NCBI GenBank assembly: GCA_031363915.1
Contig: JANLVI010000010.1
Location: 169,673 to 233,672 of the forward strand
DNA from: JANLVI01 sp031363915
GTDB lineage: Bacteria > Vulcanimicrobiota > Vulcanimicrobiia > Vulcanimicrobiales > Vulcanimicrobiaceae
Direction: 5' to 3'
DNA: 64,000 bases
This document shows, one piece after another, positions 34,856 to 44,248 of this stretch. Both the position numbers and the translations under genes were made by a program. The notes below the pieces were generated by a model that saw only the letters and a list, made by a program, of their open reading frames with translations, had not been told where the DNA came from and did no database searches. Numbering within the stretch: the stretch's first letter is position 1; the number at the start of each line of letters is the position of its first letter.

Positions 34856-35665
34856 CTAGACGGTAGACGTCTCGCGCAACGCGTCCGTCGCTGCGATCTC
34901 GAGCGCAGCATAATTCTGCGAGACGACGTATTCGGGCCGCGGATTCTCGGGGATTGGATGCGGTCGGTTCGCGCTTGTGTTATACGCGATGTACACGTGC
35001 CAGCGGTCGTTAGCGCTGAGATTGTGGCCCGAACCGTGCACCATATTGCAGTGGAAGAGCACGGCCGTGCCGGGCTTTCCCGTGATGGCAATGGGTGCGG
35101 GGCTTTCACGCAAGAACGCGCGCATCGTTTCTTTTTCGATCGCCCACTGCGGATACGACGTCGTCGTCGTATCTTTGAGCGCGGGCAGAGTGCCGCGTTT
35201 GTGCGAGCCCGGCACGAAATAGAGACTACCGCCCATCTCGGTTGCTTCATCGAGCATCACAAGAAACGTCGCCATCGTGCTCTTGGGGATGCCGTCGTGC
35301 TGCCAGTAGCCGTAGTCCTGATGCCACAGCCACACCGTGCCGTCGATCGCAGTTTTGATGTTGGCCTTGCAATGGAAAACGTAGAGCTCATCATCGCACA
35401 ACACTTGCTGGGCGGGCCGCAAGAAGCGCGGCGTACGGACGAGTTGGTGAAAGACGGATGAGGCCGTCGGACCGTCTGGTTCGTGCGATCGATAAATCGT
35501 GCGCGTGGAACCCGTGCGCTCGCGAATGATCGCGTCGCTGTCGACCGAGCCGAGACGCGCCAGCTCGCTCTTGAGCAACGCGATTTCGATAGGATCGAAA
35601 AGGTTCTCGAAGCGCAAAAAGCCATCGCGATCAAACTTTGCGAGCTGTTCTTCGGTGAGCGTCAT
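34856..35665 (-). CDS. Phytanoyl-CoA dioxygenase (PhyH) family protein
   Basis: 269-residue Fe(II)/2-oxoglutarate oxygenase of the PhyH family. The facial triad is H115 and D117 in WHQDYG and H210 in MVHGSGHN. VPGSHKRG is the usual PhyH loop, and an Arg in the strand after it would hold 2-oxoglutarate. These enzymes hydroxylate small molecules such as ectoine or acyl-CoAs. No ectoine or secondary-metabolite genes are adjacent, so the substrate is open. A start with MTLTEEQLAKFDRDGF matches the family N-terminus. Confidence 0.9.
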   Translation of the reverse strand: MTLTEEQLAKFDRDGFLRFENLFDPIEIALLKSELARLGSVDSDAIIRERTGSTRTIYRSHEPDGPTASSVFHQLVRTPRFLRPAQQVLCDDELYVFHCKANIKTAIDGTVWLWHQDYGYWQHDGIPKSTMATFLVMLDEATEMGGSLYFVPGSHKRGTLPALKDTTTTSYPQWAIEKETMRAFLRESPAPIAITGKPGTAVLFHCNMVHGSGHNLSANDRWHVYIAYNTSANRPHPIPENPRPEYVVSQNYAALEIAATDALRETSTV

Positions 35666-35830
35666 AGGCGGACTCCCGGCGACGAATGTGTCGATCCGCT
35701 TTCGCTAACCCCGGTCGCGAAATCCCGCCCTGCGGACAAATGCAATCCCGCTTACCGCGCGTCCGAAGAGAAGGCGGTAGTCTGGTAGCGGACGTCGTTC
35801 GACGCCCGCTCCGAACCTAAAGGACGTACG

Positions 35831-35899
35831 ATGACCAAATTCTTCACGGTGGCATGCGCTGCACTTCTCCTGGCGGCGGATAGTCCACGGGCTGCTTGA
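35831..35899 (+). other. Orphan 22-residue signal-peptide-like frame
   Basis: AAAGGA precedes an ATG at 35831 that encodes MTKFFTVACAALLLAADS and stops at 35897-35899, overlapping the padR promoter -35 box. It looks like the start of an exported protein or lipoprotein whose body has been lost, or a leader peptide. The rest of 35666-35953 has no gene. Confidence 0.25.
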
Positions 35900-35935
35900 C
35901 AACTCGGTTCATTATGAATATAGTCACAATGCATA
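35896..35935 (+). promoter_or_regulatory. padR operon promoter with candidate PadR operator
   Basis: TTGACA at 35896-35901 and TATAGT at 35919-35924 are separated by 17 bases, a near-consensus housekeeping promoter and the clearest one in the window. An imperfect palindrome TATG-N15-CATA at 35913-35935 covers the -10 box. It starts 18 bases before the padR GTG codon, the place where PadR-type repressors bind to control their own operon. Confidence 0.7.
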
Positions 35936-35953
35936 GAGCAGAGGTGATGCATC

Positions 35954-36292
35954 GTGACGCGAACCGAACAACAGTCGGCTCTCTCAGCCGCAACGTTCCA
36001 CATTCTTCTCGCTCTGGCTGAGGGCGAGATCCATGGCTATGCCATCAGCAAAGAAGTCGAAGGGGCAACGGACGGCGCCGTCTTGCTCAATCCGGCGACG
36101 CTGTATCGGACGCTACGTCAGCTCCTAGCCGACGGCTGGATTGTCGAGGGACCGGCGGATCCCGAAGATTCGCGCCGCCGGGCGTACCGACTCACACCAC
36201 GTGGCCGACGCGTCGCCCAAACCGAAGCGCAGCGGCTGGTCAACGTGATTCGGATGGCTCGTGAGCGCCGGTTCCTCCCCGCGCTCGGGTAG
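35954..36292 (+). CDS. PadR family transcriptional regulator
   Basis: 112-residue PadR winged-helix regulator. The family pattern is complete: FHILLALAEGEIHGYAI, then LNPATLYRTLRQLLADGWI and RRRAYRLTPRGR. GTG at 35954 is the start, with AGAGGTG upstream. Its gene is 34 bases before the duplicated permease gene. PadR-like repressors next to such permeases are a recurrent arrangement. It probably represses its own operon at the palindrome overlapping the -10 box and is released by the exported compound. Confidence 0.92.
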   Translation: MTRTEQQSALSAATFHILLALAEGEIHGYAISKEVEGATDGAVLLNPATLYRTLRQLLADGWIVEGPADPEDSRRRAYRLTPRGRRVAQTEAQRLVNVIRMARERRFLPALG

Positions 36293-36326
36293 CGCGGGGA
36301 GGAACGTTCTCTTGGGGTACGATTGA

Positions 36327-38996
36327 ATGAAAGTCGGCTACTCTCCACGCTCGGGTCGCCTCGACGCCGCACTCGCGGTGGCTATCTTCCGCATCGCCCT
36401 GCTCGCAACGCCGCGCGATGCACGTCGATTGTACGGCGTAGCGATGCGCGCTGACTTCGCCCTCGCATACGAACGCACGCGTGAAAATGATGGCGCGTTT
36501 GCCGCGCTTGCTTATGCATTTGTCGCGAGCGCGGATGCGATTGGAGGCGGGATACTCGAACGGTTTGCAACGATCGGGCGAGACGTCGGCTACGCGATTC
36601 GCACGGCTCGAAAGACGCCGGCGATTTCCGCGCTCATCGTCGCCACCATGGCGATCGCAATCGGGCTCAACGTCTCGGCCGACAGTGCGATGACGCATGT
36701 CTTCTTCGATCAACTTCCATTCGCTGAGGCGGCGTCGCTGACCCATATCACCGAGACCAATACATCGAGTGGCGGGAACTGGGCGCTCACGTATGACGAC
36801 GCGCAAGTGCTTCGTCAAGAATTGCGGTCGGCGAACATGACCTTTATCGAGCACTCCAATGGAACGTTGCGTAGCGCCCACACAACGCCGACGTTGGTGA
36901 GCGGCATCTCCGTTTCCGGTGAGTTTTTCGACGTGCTTCGCATCCGGCCGGAGCTTGGCCGGACGCTTACCGTTGCCGACGAACGGTCACGCGCACCGGT
37001 CGTGATTCTCTCGGCTGAATTGTGGAGGCAGTCGTTCGGCGGCGATCCGCGGATCCTGGGCCGCGTCGTCACGATCGACGATCGCCCGCGCACGGTAGTG
37101 GGCATCGTGGCCGCCGGAACGCAGACGCCGGATCGCTGGCGCGGCGGCATCGCAAGCTTTGCCTACTACCAACCGATGACCGATGAGAACCGCACGGTGG
37201 GTCATCAATACCTGGGGATCGCTCGTCTCAATCCGGGTCGCGATGCGCGCGCGCTCGATGCCGACCTCGCGCGCATTTTTGCGGCGCTTGCAATACGCAA
37301 TCCGCAAACCAACGGTGGATTTAGCGCGCGATCCATTCCGGTCGCCGACGAAATTCTTGGCGCAGACACCAAGACCGTCGCCGGGGCACTCAGCGGCGCG
37401 GTCCTCATCGTGCTCGCAATCGCGTGCGCCAATATCGCCAATCTCTTTCTGGCGCGCGGATCGGATCGCGTCGGCGAGATCGCCATTCGCTATTCCCTTG
37501 GTGCGACGCGTCGTCAGATCGTGGCACAGCTCCTAACCGAATCGGCGGCCTATTCGCTGATTGGCGGATTGCTCGGCTTCGGCGTTGCGGCCGCAGCGAT
37601 TCCACTCTTCGATGCGATGGTACGCAGCAGCTATACCTTCGTTCGTCCAATCACCGTCGACGCGCAGACGGTTCTCATAACGGTTGGATTCATCGTTGTA
37701 ACGGCGCTATTTGCCGGATTTGCACCCGCGATCGCGCTGAGCCGCCCCGATCTCTCCGTGGATCTCAAAGCCGCCGGACGAGTTGGCTCCCAAGGTACGG
37801 GCGCCCACATGCGCGCGGCCCTCGTCTGCTTGGAGATCGGCGCCGCCGTCGCAATCGTGATCGTCGCCGGTCTCACGCTGCGCACGCTCGAAGTACGAAT
37901 CCACGAACCGATGGGGTTTAGCGTCGGTGGCCGCTACCTCGTGCAGGTCAACGCACTCTCAGATCACCGCTATGGCGGACTGGCCGTCGCGCAGCATAAC
38001 TCGTACGACCGCTTCGCGAATGCGATTCGTTCGGCACCCGGAATCGATGCGGTCGCATCGTCGATCGCGATACCGAATTGGTCGATGCCCGATACCTCGG
38101 TCAAGATTGAAGGTCAGCACTATAGACCGGGAAGCGAGCCCGAGGTTCCTTTCAATATCGTTTCGGCGAATTTTTTTGCGACGATGAACACCCCGCTGAT
38201 GCTCGGGCGCGCGTTCACCGAACGCGACGGCCTCGATTCGCAACCGGTCGCGATCGTCAACGCAGCGTACGCCGATACGTTTCTCGGCGGTCCGACGCGC
38301 GCGATCGGGAAACGAATCACGATCGGCCATGCGACCGGCGGCATACCGATCACGGCGCGCACGATCGTCGGCGTCGCGAGCAACATCCGATCGAGCGTTC
38401 AGCACGAGATGAGACCGGCCGTCTACATGCCCTTCGATCAGATGCCCTCGGTAGTCGGCGGGATCACGTTCATCGTCCGTTCGAGCGCCGATCCCCAGAC
38501 GATCGCCTCCAGCGCGCGCGCGGCGGTGGCGCACGTCGATCCGCAGCAACCGCCGCCCGGGGTCCGTTCCCTTGCGACCCTGCTGGATTTGAATCTGCGT
38601 GCTCTGTGGTATGCCGGCGCCCTGCTCGGCACGCTCGCCACGATCGCACTCGTTCTCGCTCTTGGCGGCGTCGTCGCGGTCGTTTCCTATAGCATTGCGC
38701 GCCGACGACACGAGATCGGAATTCGCCTCGCACTCGGGTCCAGTGCGCGTGCGGTCATCCTCATGATGATGCGTTCGATCGTGCTGCCGATCGCGGCGGG
38801 CGCTGCCGTCGGCGTCGCGCTTGCATCCCTCGCCATTCACGCGCTCGACGGCACGCTTATCAGCAGCGAACTACTCGGTCCGCTCGATGAATTCGCACTC
38901 GTCACCTTGATTGTCACCTGCATCGCCGTCGCAACCTATATCCCGGCACGCCGTGCGGCTCGCGTCGATCCGCTCGTCGCACTAAGGTACGAATAA
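36327..38996 (+). CDS. Duplicated MacB/FtsX-type ABC permease (ADOP-like)
   Basis: 889 residues. A soluble N-terminal stretch of about 85 residues is followed by two MacB-like halves. Each half starts with a membrane helix and an extracytoplasmic MacB core domain and continues to FtsX segments: ALIVATMAIAIGLNVSAD then IRYSLGATRRQIVAQLL, and ALVCLEIGAAVAIVIVAG then IGIRLALGSSARAVIL. The architecture matches the duplicated orphan permeases first described in Acidobacteriota. Here it is not orphan: the adaptor and ATPase follow in the same operon. Probable role: tripartite or MacB-like export of a toxic or signalling compound. Confidence 0.92.
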   Translation: MKVGYSPRSGRLDAALAVAIFRIALLATPRDARRLYGVAMRADFALAYERTRENDGAFAALAYAFVASADAIGGGILERFATIGRDVGYAIRTARKTPAISALIVATMAIAIGLNVSADSAMTHVFFDQLPFAEAASLTHITETNTSSGGNWALTYDDAQVLRQELRSANMTFIEHSNGTLRSAHTTPTLVSGISVSGEFFDVLRIRPELGRTLTVADERSRAPVVILSAELWRQSFGGDPRILGRVVTIDDRPRTVVGIVAAGTQTPDRWRGGIASFAYYQPMTDENRTVGHQYLGIARLNPGRDARALDADLARIFAALAIRNPQTNGGFSARSIPVADEILGADTKTVAGALSGAVLIVLAIACANIANLFLARGSDRVGEIAIRYSLGATRRQIVAQLLTESAAYSLIGGLLGFGVAAAAIPLFDAMVRSSYTFVRPITVDAQTVLITVGFIVVTALFAGFAPAIALSRPDLSVDLKAAGRVGSQGTGAHMRAALVCLEIGAAVAIVIVAGLTLRTLEVRIHEPMGFSVGGRYLVQVNALSDHRYGGLAVAQHNSYDRFANAIRSAPGIDAVASSIAIPNWSMPDTSVKIEGQHYRPGSEPEVPFNIVSANFFATMNTPLMLGRAFTERDGLDSQPVAIVNAAYADTFLGGPTRAIGKRITIGHATGGIPITARTIVGVASNIRSSVQHEMRPAVYMPFDQMPSVVGGITFIVRSSADPQTIASSARAAVAHVDPQQPPPGVRSLATLLDLNLRALWYAGALLGTLATIALVLALGGVVAVVSYSIARRRHEIGIRLALGSSARAVILMMMRSIVLPIAAGAAVGVALASLAIHALDGTLISSELLGPLDEFALVTLIVTCIAVATYIPARRAARVDPLVALRYE

Positions 38997-38997
38997 C

Positions 38998-40254
38998 ATG
39001 GATATCGCGCGTCCGCTTGCATCGACGCGTCGCATCCTCCCGCGCATTGTGGCCGCCCTCATCGGCGCCGCAATCGTTGGGGTCGGCGCGTGGGGCGCGC
39101 GCTCGCTTCGCACGGGCTACGCTCCGACATTTGCCGTAGATCGCGCAGCGGTGATCAGCGATGTCGTCCATCGCGGCGATGTAATTCGCTCGGTACCCGC
39201 ATCCGGAACACTCGCAGCGCGCCGAGTTGCCGTCATCGCTGCACCATGTGACGGCGTGATCGCTGCGGTGTTCGTACGGCCCGGCTCGCGCGTTCGTGCC
39301 GGAACGGCGATCGTACAGCTCAGCAATCCGTTGACGGAATCAAAGATCGCCGACGCGCGGGCGCAAATCGTATCTGTGCGCGCCGAGCTTACGTCGGTGC
39401 GCCAGCAGGCCGTAACCGCGCGACTCGAGCACGAGCAAGCTCTGCGTGCGACACAGGCGGAAAGCGCTTCGGATCGCGCGCAAGTTTCAGCAAACCGTTC
39501 CTTGCACGAACAGGGGCTCATCGCCGATTTGCCTTATCGTCAAGCGGTGATCAAGCTCGCCGGAGAACGCGACCGCGAACGCTTGCAGCAAGCGGAGATC
39601 GTCTCGATTCGTGCGGACGGAGAAGCGAAGATTGCAGCAGCACAGGCGCATGTTGTTCAGCTGCAAGGCCTGCTGGCTCGGGACATCGCCGAACGAGATG
39701 CACTGCTCGTGCACGCCGGAATCGATGGCACCGTTCAATCGTTACCGGCGCAACTCGGCGCCCGCGCGACGGTCGGAAGCGAGCTAGCGCGCGTCGCGGA
39801 TCAGCGCGATCTCGAAGCAAAGCTTGCCGTCGTCGAGGGTGACGCGCGTTCCGTGCATCCGGGCCTAGCCGTTGCACTGATGATGGCCTCCGGAAACGCC
39901 CGTGGAACAGTCGTTCGAATCAACCCTGCCGCTACTGCCGGGACGGTTGAAGTCGAAGTTGCACTCGACCGCATCCCCGCAAACGTGCGGACCGACGAAC
40001 ACGTTCAGGGCCAAATCGAACTCGAGCGATTGATGAACGTACTGTGGGTTGCACGACCGGCCGCCGTCGCTGACGATACGACCGCCCACGTCTATCGACT
40101 CACGTCGCCCCAGCGGGCCGAACTCGTCACCGTGCAGTTTGGAAGTGGATCGAGTGACCGGATCACGATTCGCTCGGGATTGCACGTCGGCGATGGTTTG
40201 ATTATCAGCGATATGTCTGCCGCCGGCGATCACGCCGCGGTTGCTCTCCGGTAG
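38998..40254 (+). CDS. HlyD/MacA-type periplasmic adaptor protein
   Basis: 418-residue membrane-fusion protein. One N-terminal transmembrane helix (VAALIGAAIVGVGAWG) is followed by a lipoyl-like half (GTLAARRVAVIAAPCDGVI), a coiled-coil hairpin from about 110 to 230, the second lipoyl half and a beta-barrel. It begins one base after the permease stop. It would bridge the permease to an outer-membrane channel, and implies a two-membrane envelope. No TolC-type gene is in the window. Confidence 0.9.
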   Translation: MDIARPLASTRRILPRIVAALIGAAIVGVGAWGARSLRTGYAPTFAVDRAAVISDVVHRGDVIRSVPASGTLAARRVAVIAAPCDGVIAAVFVRPGSRVRAGTAIVQLSNPLTESKIADARAQIVSVRAELTSVRQQAVTARLEHEQALRATQAESASDRAQVSANRSLHEQGLIADLPYRQAVIKLAGERDRERLQQAEIVSIRADGEAKIAAAQAHVVQLQGLLARDIAERDALLVHAGIDGTVQSLPAQLGARATVGSELARVADQRDLEAKLAVVEGDARSVHPGLAVALMMASGNARGTVVRINPAATAGTVEVEVALDRIPANVRTDEHVQGQIELERLMNVLWVARPAAVADDTTAHVYRLTSPQRAELVTVQFGSGSSDRITIRSGLHVGDGLIISDMSAAGDHAAVALR

Positions 40255-40262
40255 GTGATGGG

Positions 40263-40943
40263 ATGATCGTACAACTCGAGGGTATCGGTAAAATTTACCG
40301 CACGGACGACATGGAGACGCACGCAATCGCCGGCATCGATCTTGCAATCGAACAAGGCGACTATATCGCGATCGCCGGCCCATCGGGCTGTGGGAAGTCG
40401 ACACTCCTTGCGATTATCGGTCTGCTCGATACGCCGACAACGGGGACGTATCGGCTAAAAGAACGTGCCGTTGTCGACTTGGGCGCAGAAGAACGTTCGC
40501 GCATCCGCAATATCGAGATCGGCTTTATCTTTCAGAATTTCAATTTGATCGGCGATCTGAGCGTCGAAGAAAACATCGCGCTTCCGCTCGTTTATCGAGG
40601 CGTCAGCCGGGCCGAGCGGGCGCGTCGCGTCAGCGATGCGCTCGAGCGCGTCGAAATGTCGCATCGGGCACGGCATCTCCCCGCGCAGCTCTCCGGCGGC
40701 CAACAACAGCGCGTCGCGGTCGCGCGGGCTCTCGCTGGCGAGCCGGCTCTCCTGCTCGCCGACGAACCAACGGGCAATCTCGACACGCACAATGGCGAAT
40801 CGGTCATGGAACTGCTCGATGAATTGCACGCAGCCGGATCGACGATCGTCATCGTCACGCACGACGCCCGATTTTCCAAGCGGGCCGAGCGCGCGATTCA
40901 ACTTCTCGACGGACGGATAGTCGGCGAAACGCTGGCCGCTTAG
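40263..40943 (+). CDS. MacB-type ABC transporter ATP-binding protein
   Basis: 226-residue ATPase of the MacB/LolD/FtsE group. Walker A GPSGCGKST is at 39-47, the signature is LSGGQQQRVAVARAL and Walker B is LLLADEPTGNLD. It starts 8 bases after the adaptor gene and should energise the permease encoded upstream by mechanotransmission. Its stop codon interlocks with that of the convergent gene (TTAG at 40940-40943). Confidence 0.94.
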   Translation: MIVQLEGIGKIYRTDDMETHAIAGIDLAIEQGDYIAIAGPSGCGKSTLLAIIGLLDTPTTGTYRLKERAVVDLGAEERSRIRNIEIGFIFQNFNLIGDLSVEENIALPLVYRGVSRAERARRVSDALERVEMSHRARHLPAQLSGGQQQRVAVARALAGEPALLLADEPTGNLDTHNGESVMELLDELHAAGSTIVIVTHDARFSKRAERAIQLLDGRIVGETLAA

Positions 40944-41899
40944 GGCGTCCGATCGAGATAACGCTGCGCTGCGATACGATAAAGGGGGTCGTGGTAGACG
41001 TTGTCTTCCGCCCACGCCGTATAGGTCGATTTGATCACGTGTTCGTCGTCGGATGCGCAAGCGCGGGCGTGCAAGACCGGCCAATCGGCAGTACGGTCGA
41101 TCTCATGCCGCCATGCCTCCTCGGACGGCATCGGTGGAGCGCCCGCACTCACGTATGCCGCGCCGAGCGCGCGCCAAAAGTATTGCATCAGTTCATCGGA
41201 TTCGCGTGCGAATGGGAACACGATGCGCATGGCATGCGTCGCGGTCATCGCGTGGAGCAAGCGAAAATTTTGCGTAGCTGCGAATGCACGGACCGCCGCC
41301 GCTGCGATGTCGACAAGGGTCGATTCGCCGAAGAGCGGATGGCCGCAGGCGACGTCAAAGGACGCGTCGCCCGCGACGAGTTCCATCTGCGCGGCGATGT
41401 GTCCGCGATCGCCGATTCGATCGGCGACGTTTGCAAGCATCGTACGGATGCGCCCCAGTGCGGACCCGACGTCCAAGAGCTTCGTCTCGCGAGCGATCGT
41501 CGGCGCCCCTAGATCGAGTGAGGCATCGCGCCAGTAGGTCAAGCCGGCGGCGATTTCGTCATCGTCGCCTTCCGCTATTCCATACGCGACGCGGATGAGC
41601 GCGTGAAAGGCACCCGCACCGATCCCCGCTCCTAGCACCGATAGTTCCGCGGTGAGCACGCTCGCTCGACCCAGCGCGTCGATCCGCTCGCGCAACGCCG
41701 CCCGCGCTGTCCATTCGCGATCGTCACAATCGAGAACCCGCAGGCCCCGGTGCTCGATATACCTCCGTGCGTATTCGGAGAGACGTCGTTTGCTTGCGCC
41801 CATGGACGCAAGCGCGACCAGCGTCATCGGCAGATGGTCGGCCAGTGCTGGTCCGTACTGCGCGGCATAGCGCATTCGGGCACGATCCAAAACGAACAT
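40940..41899 (-). CDS. Questin oxidase-like protein
   Basis: 319 residues resembling the questin_oxidase (DUF4243) family: ADHLPMTLVALASMGAS near the start, then AGAFHALIRVAYGIAEGDDDEIAAGL and FRLLHAMTATHAMRIVFP, with the recurring His residues that may bind a metal. Fungal members open an anthraquinone ring by Baeyer-Villiger-type oxidation; bacterial members are uncharacterised. AAGGGTGAG precedes the ATG. It follows the photolyase gene on the same strand after 37 bases, so the two may be co-transcribed. Confidence 0.78.
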   Translation of the reverse strand: MFVLDRARMRYAAQYGPALADHLPMTLVALASMGASKRRLSEYARRYIEHRGLRVLDCDDREWTARAALRERIDALGRASVLTAELSVLGAGIGAGAFHALIRVAYGIAEGDDDEIAAGLTYWRDASLDLGAPTIARETKLLDVGSALGRIRTMLANVADRIGDRGHIAAQMELVAGDASFDVACGHPLFGESTLVDIAAAAVRAFAATQNFRLLHAMTATHAMRIVFPFARESDELMQYFWRALGAAYVSAGAPPMPSEEAWRHEIDRTADWPVLHARACASDDEHVIKSTYTAWAEDNVYHDPLYRIAAQRYLDRTP

Positions 41900-41936
41900 C
41901 GGCTCACCCTTCTTGTAGGATTTTTAACCGGGGCGA

Positions 41937-43460
41937 CTACAGGACGGGTTTCACCAGTTTGGTTTTCTTGCGCGGAGTAGCTGGGCGACGGCTACCATGT
42001 TTCTGGTAAACGAGTTCAGCTTCGAGGCGGGACGCGGAGCGCCGACGGATCGCGTAGATGCGGTCTTTCGCCGCTTTGACGGCAAGCTTATCGTCGACGA
42101 TCGGCAGCGGGTAGTCGACACCGCCCGATAGCCCGCACGCGGCAGCGATGATCGGCGGCATATTGTGCGGTTCGGCAAGAAAGGCATCGGGAACGTTTGC
42201 AAGCTCCGGAACATAACGTCGTATAAAAACACCGTTTGGGTCATTGTCGCGCGCTTGTTTGGTCGGAGAGTAGATACGGATCGTGTTGATGCCCGTGACG
42301 CCGCTCTGCATTTGAACTTGCGGCCAATGGATGCCCGGCTCGAAGTCGAGAAATTGCGTTGCAAGATACGTCCCGGTCCGCCGCCAGTCCAGCCACAGAT
42401 GATATGCAGCAAACGACATGAGCATCGCACGCATGCGAAAGTTGATCCAACCGCCGGCGAGGAGCGCGCGCATACACGCATCGACCATCGGGTACCCTGT
42501 GGTGCCGGTACACCACGCGGCGAACCATTCATCGTTGAAATCGTCCTCGCGCAGCCCGTCGTATGCGCGCGCTTGATTCACGAATTCGAGAGATGGCTGA
42601 TCCTCGAGTTTCTGCATGAAGTGACAGTGCCAGTGCAGGCGCCCGCGGAACGAGGCTAGCGAGCCCATCCAGCGCGCGTCTATCGGTTCGCCAGCGAGCC
42701 TCCGCGCGCGCACCCGCGCTTCTTGCGCGTACGTTGCCTGTGCCACCGTGCGCATCGAGATCGCACCGTATGCAAGATACGGTGAGAGTCGCGAGCAGCC
42801 GTCCCAGCCCGTAACGGGGCTCGACATATCTTGCCGATAGTTTACGCCGCGCTCGCCAAGAAAGCTCGTAAGCTCCGCGACGGCGCGTGATGCTCCGCCG
42901 CGTTTTGCTTCGTGCTTCGTCGATTCGGGCAAGCCAAGCTCATGCAAGGTCCGTCGAGGCTCGTATGACAGCTGGGGTGATGTGAGGTGTATCGGCGCCA
43001 ATGCGATGGATTCCGACATGCGCGCATCCCAGCGGCGCGCCCAGCCGTCGCGCGACGCGAGCGGCCGAACGACTCCGAACTGCGGGATCTCGATCCACGA
43101 AACGCCCCGGGCAGCGCACCACGCAGCGACGCGTCGATCGCGCGCGTACGTTACTGCGCTCCCCGTCTCTTCGTGCGAGTAGAGCACCGAGAAACTCAGT
43201 TGCTCGTGCAGCGCGGACAACACCTCGGGCATCGTTCCGTGCCGATAGGTAAGCGAACCGCCACGCTGCGCGATCGCCGTCTCGAGCTCTGCCAAACAGT
43301 CGTCAATAAACGCGTAATGCGATGCATCGGTCGTCGGCGCAGCGAGCAGTTCGGGCTCGTACACATAGAGGCAGACGACGGGGCCGCGGCGAGCCGCCTC
43401 GACGAGCGGGCGGTGGTCGGCGATACGCAGATCGCGTTTGAACCAAACGACGGAGGTCAC
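41937..43460 (-). CDS. Deoxyribodipyrimidine photolyase/cryptochrome family protein
   Basis: 507 residues. The N-terminal antenna-binding alpha/beta domain starts VVWFKRDLRIADH; the C-terminal FAD domain has GTTGYPMVDACMRALLAGGW and NTIRIYSPTKQARDND, typical of class I photolyases and close cryptochromes. It repairs UV-induced pyrimidine dimers using light, or senses light. The start is GTG at 43460. The basic C-terminal tail (RRPATPRKKTKLVK) is an extension that may help DNA binding. It is divergent from the hydroxylase/desaturase pair across a 212-base region (43461-43672) in which I see no gene. Confidence 0.92.
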   Translation of the reverse strand: MTSVVWFKRDLRIADHRPLVEAARRGPVVCLYVYEPELLAAPTTDASHYAFIDDCLAELETAIAQRGGSLTYRHGTMPEVLSALHEQLSFSVLYSHEETGSAVTYARDRRVAAWCAARGVSWIEIPQFGVVRPLASRDGWARRWDARMSESIALAPIHLTSPQLSYEPRRTLHELGLPESTKHEAKRGGASRAVAELTSFLGERGVNYRQDMSSPVTGWDGCSRLSPYLAYGAISMRTVAQATYAQEARVRARRLAGEPIDARWMGSLASFRGRLHWHCHFMQKLEDQPSLEFVNQARAYDGLREDDFNDEWFAAWCTGTTGYPMVDACMRALLAGGWINFRMRAMLMSFAAYHLWLDWRRTGTYLATQFLDFEPGIHWPQVQMQSGVTGINTIRIYSPTKQARDNDPNGVFIRRYVPELANVPDAFLAEPHNMPPIIAAACGLSGGVDYPLPIVDDKLAVKAAKDRIYAIRRRSASRLEAELVYQKHGSRRPATPRKKTKLVKPVL

Positions 43461-43672
43461 GGCCTATAGACGACGCGAGCCGCGATTCTTACTAGTTGAG
43501 CGCGGGGAGTCGAGGCTCGACTTGTCCGCCGCCTCCGGGTCGCGCGGCCGCGGTAGAAGCGATCGAAAACGTGGCCGACCTCTTCGGGTGAGAATCCAGG
43601 GCCACGATCGTAAACTGGTCTTCACAGTTTCTTCATGGGGCCTTCTCAGTTCGCGTATGTAATACTTGACAT

Positions 43673-44248
43673 ATGTCGATGCGTGATGTCGGGACGTATC
43701 TTGTCTCGCTGATGGTCCTGTTGTTGGCGGGCGATTTTGCCTCAACGTTTTTTTACCATGTCCCGCAACATATTTGGGGCAAGTTGCACCTGCGAACGCA
43801 TCACGATAATCGGCGCTCGTACTGGGAGCATTCGATCGTTTCACGCGATCCGCAGATTTTGCTCGACGGACTGCTCGGTGCGTTACCGTACTTCGTGATC
43901 GCCGCGGCGCTCTCGCTCCTGGGACCGGCGGCGATGGCGGGCGCACTGACCGGCCTGCTCATCGGTCACCTGCACGTGCTGTGGCGGCATACGTGCGAAA
44001 TCGGTTGGGTAAGTCCGCCGCCGCTGGTCCGCTTAGCGCGCGCAACCGGGCTCGTGCTGCCCGAAGATCACAACGGGCACCATAAAAATCCCGATGTCGA
44101 GTTTGGCGACCTCTTCCGTTTCTACGATCCGGCGGCGCGCGCGCTGCTGAGGTTCGCGCGCGGCCGGGTGCAGCGCGCGCGCCGTTTACAGCGCATTCGC
44201 GCGATGCGCGCACTGCGGCATTCAAGCTACGCGCGGAGCGTGCGATAG
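43673..44248 (+). CDS. Fatty acid hydroxylase / carotene hydroxylase-like membrane protein
   Basis: 191 residues with histidine clusters of the membrane di-iron hydroxylase superfamily: HLRTHHD, HVLWRHTCEIGW and DHNGHHKNP. There are at least two membrane segments (LVSLMVLLLAGDF and LLGALPYFVIAAALSLLG). Such enzymes hydroxylate fatty acids, sterols or carotenoids. The basic Arg-rich tail after residue 155 is unusual. The stop codon overlaps the GTG start of the desaturase by one base, so the two act together, probably on membrane lipids. Confidence 0.85.
   Translation: MSMRDVGTYLVSLMVLLLAGDFASTFFYHVPQHIWGKLHLRTHHDNRRSYWEHSIVSRDPQILLDGLLGALPYFVIAAALSLLGPAAMAGALTGLLIGHLHVLWRHTCEIGWVSPPPLVRLARATGLVLPEDHNGHHKNPDVEFGDLFRFYDPAARALLRFARGRVQRARRLQRIRAMRALRHSSYARSVR

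Noticed and set aside
43664..43672. TTGACA at 43667 as a -35 box
   Set aside because: It abuts the hydroxylase start codon, so any promoter using it would begin inside the gene.
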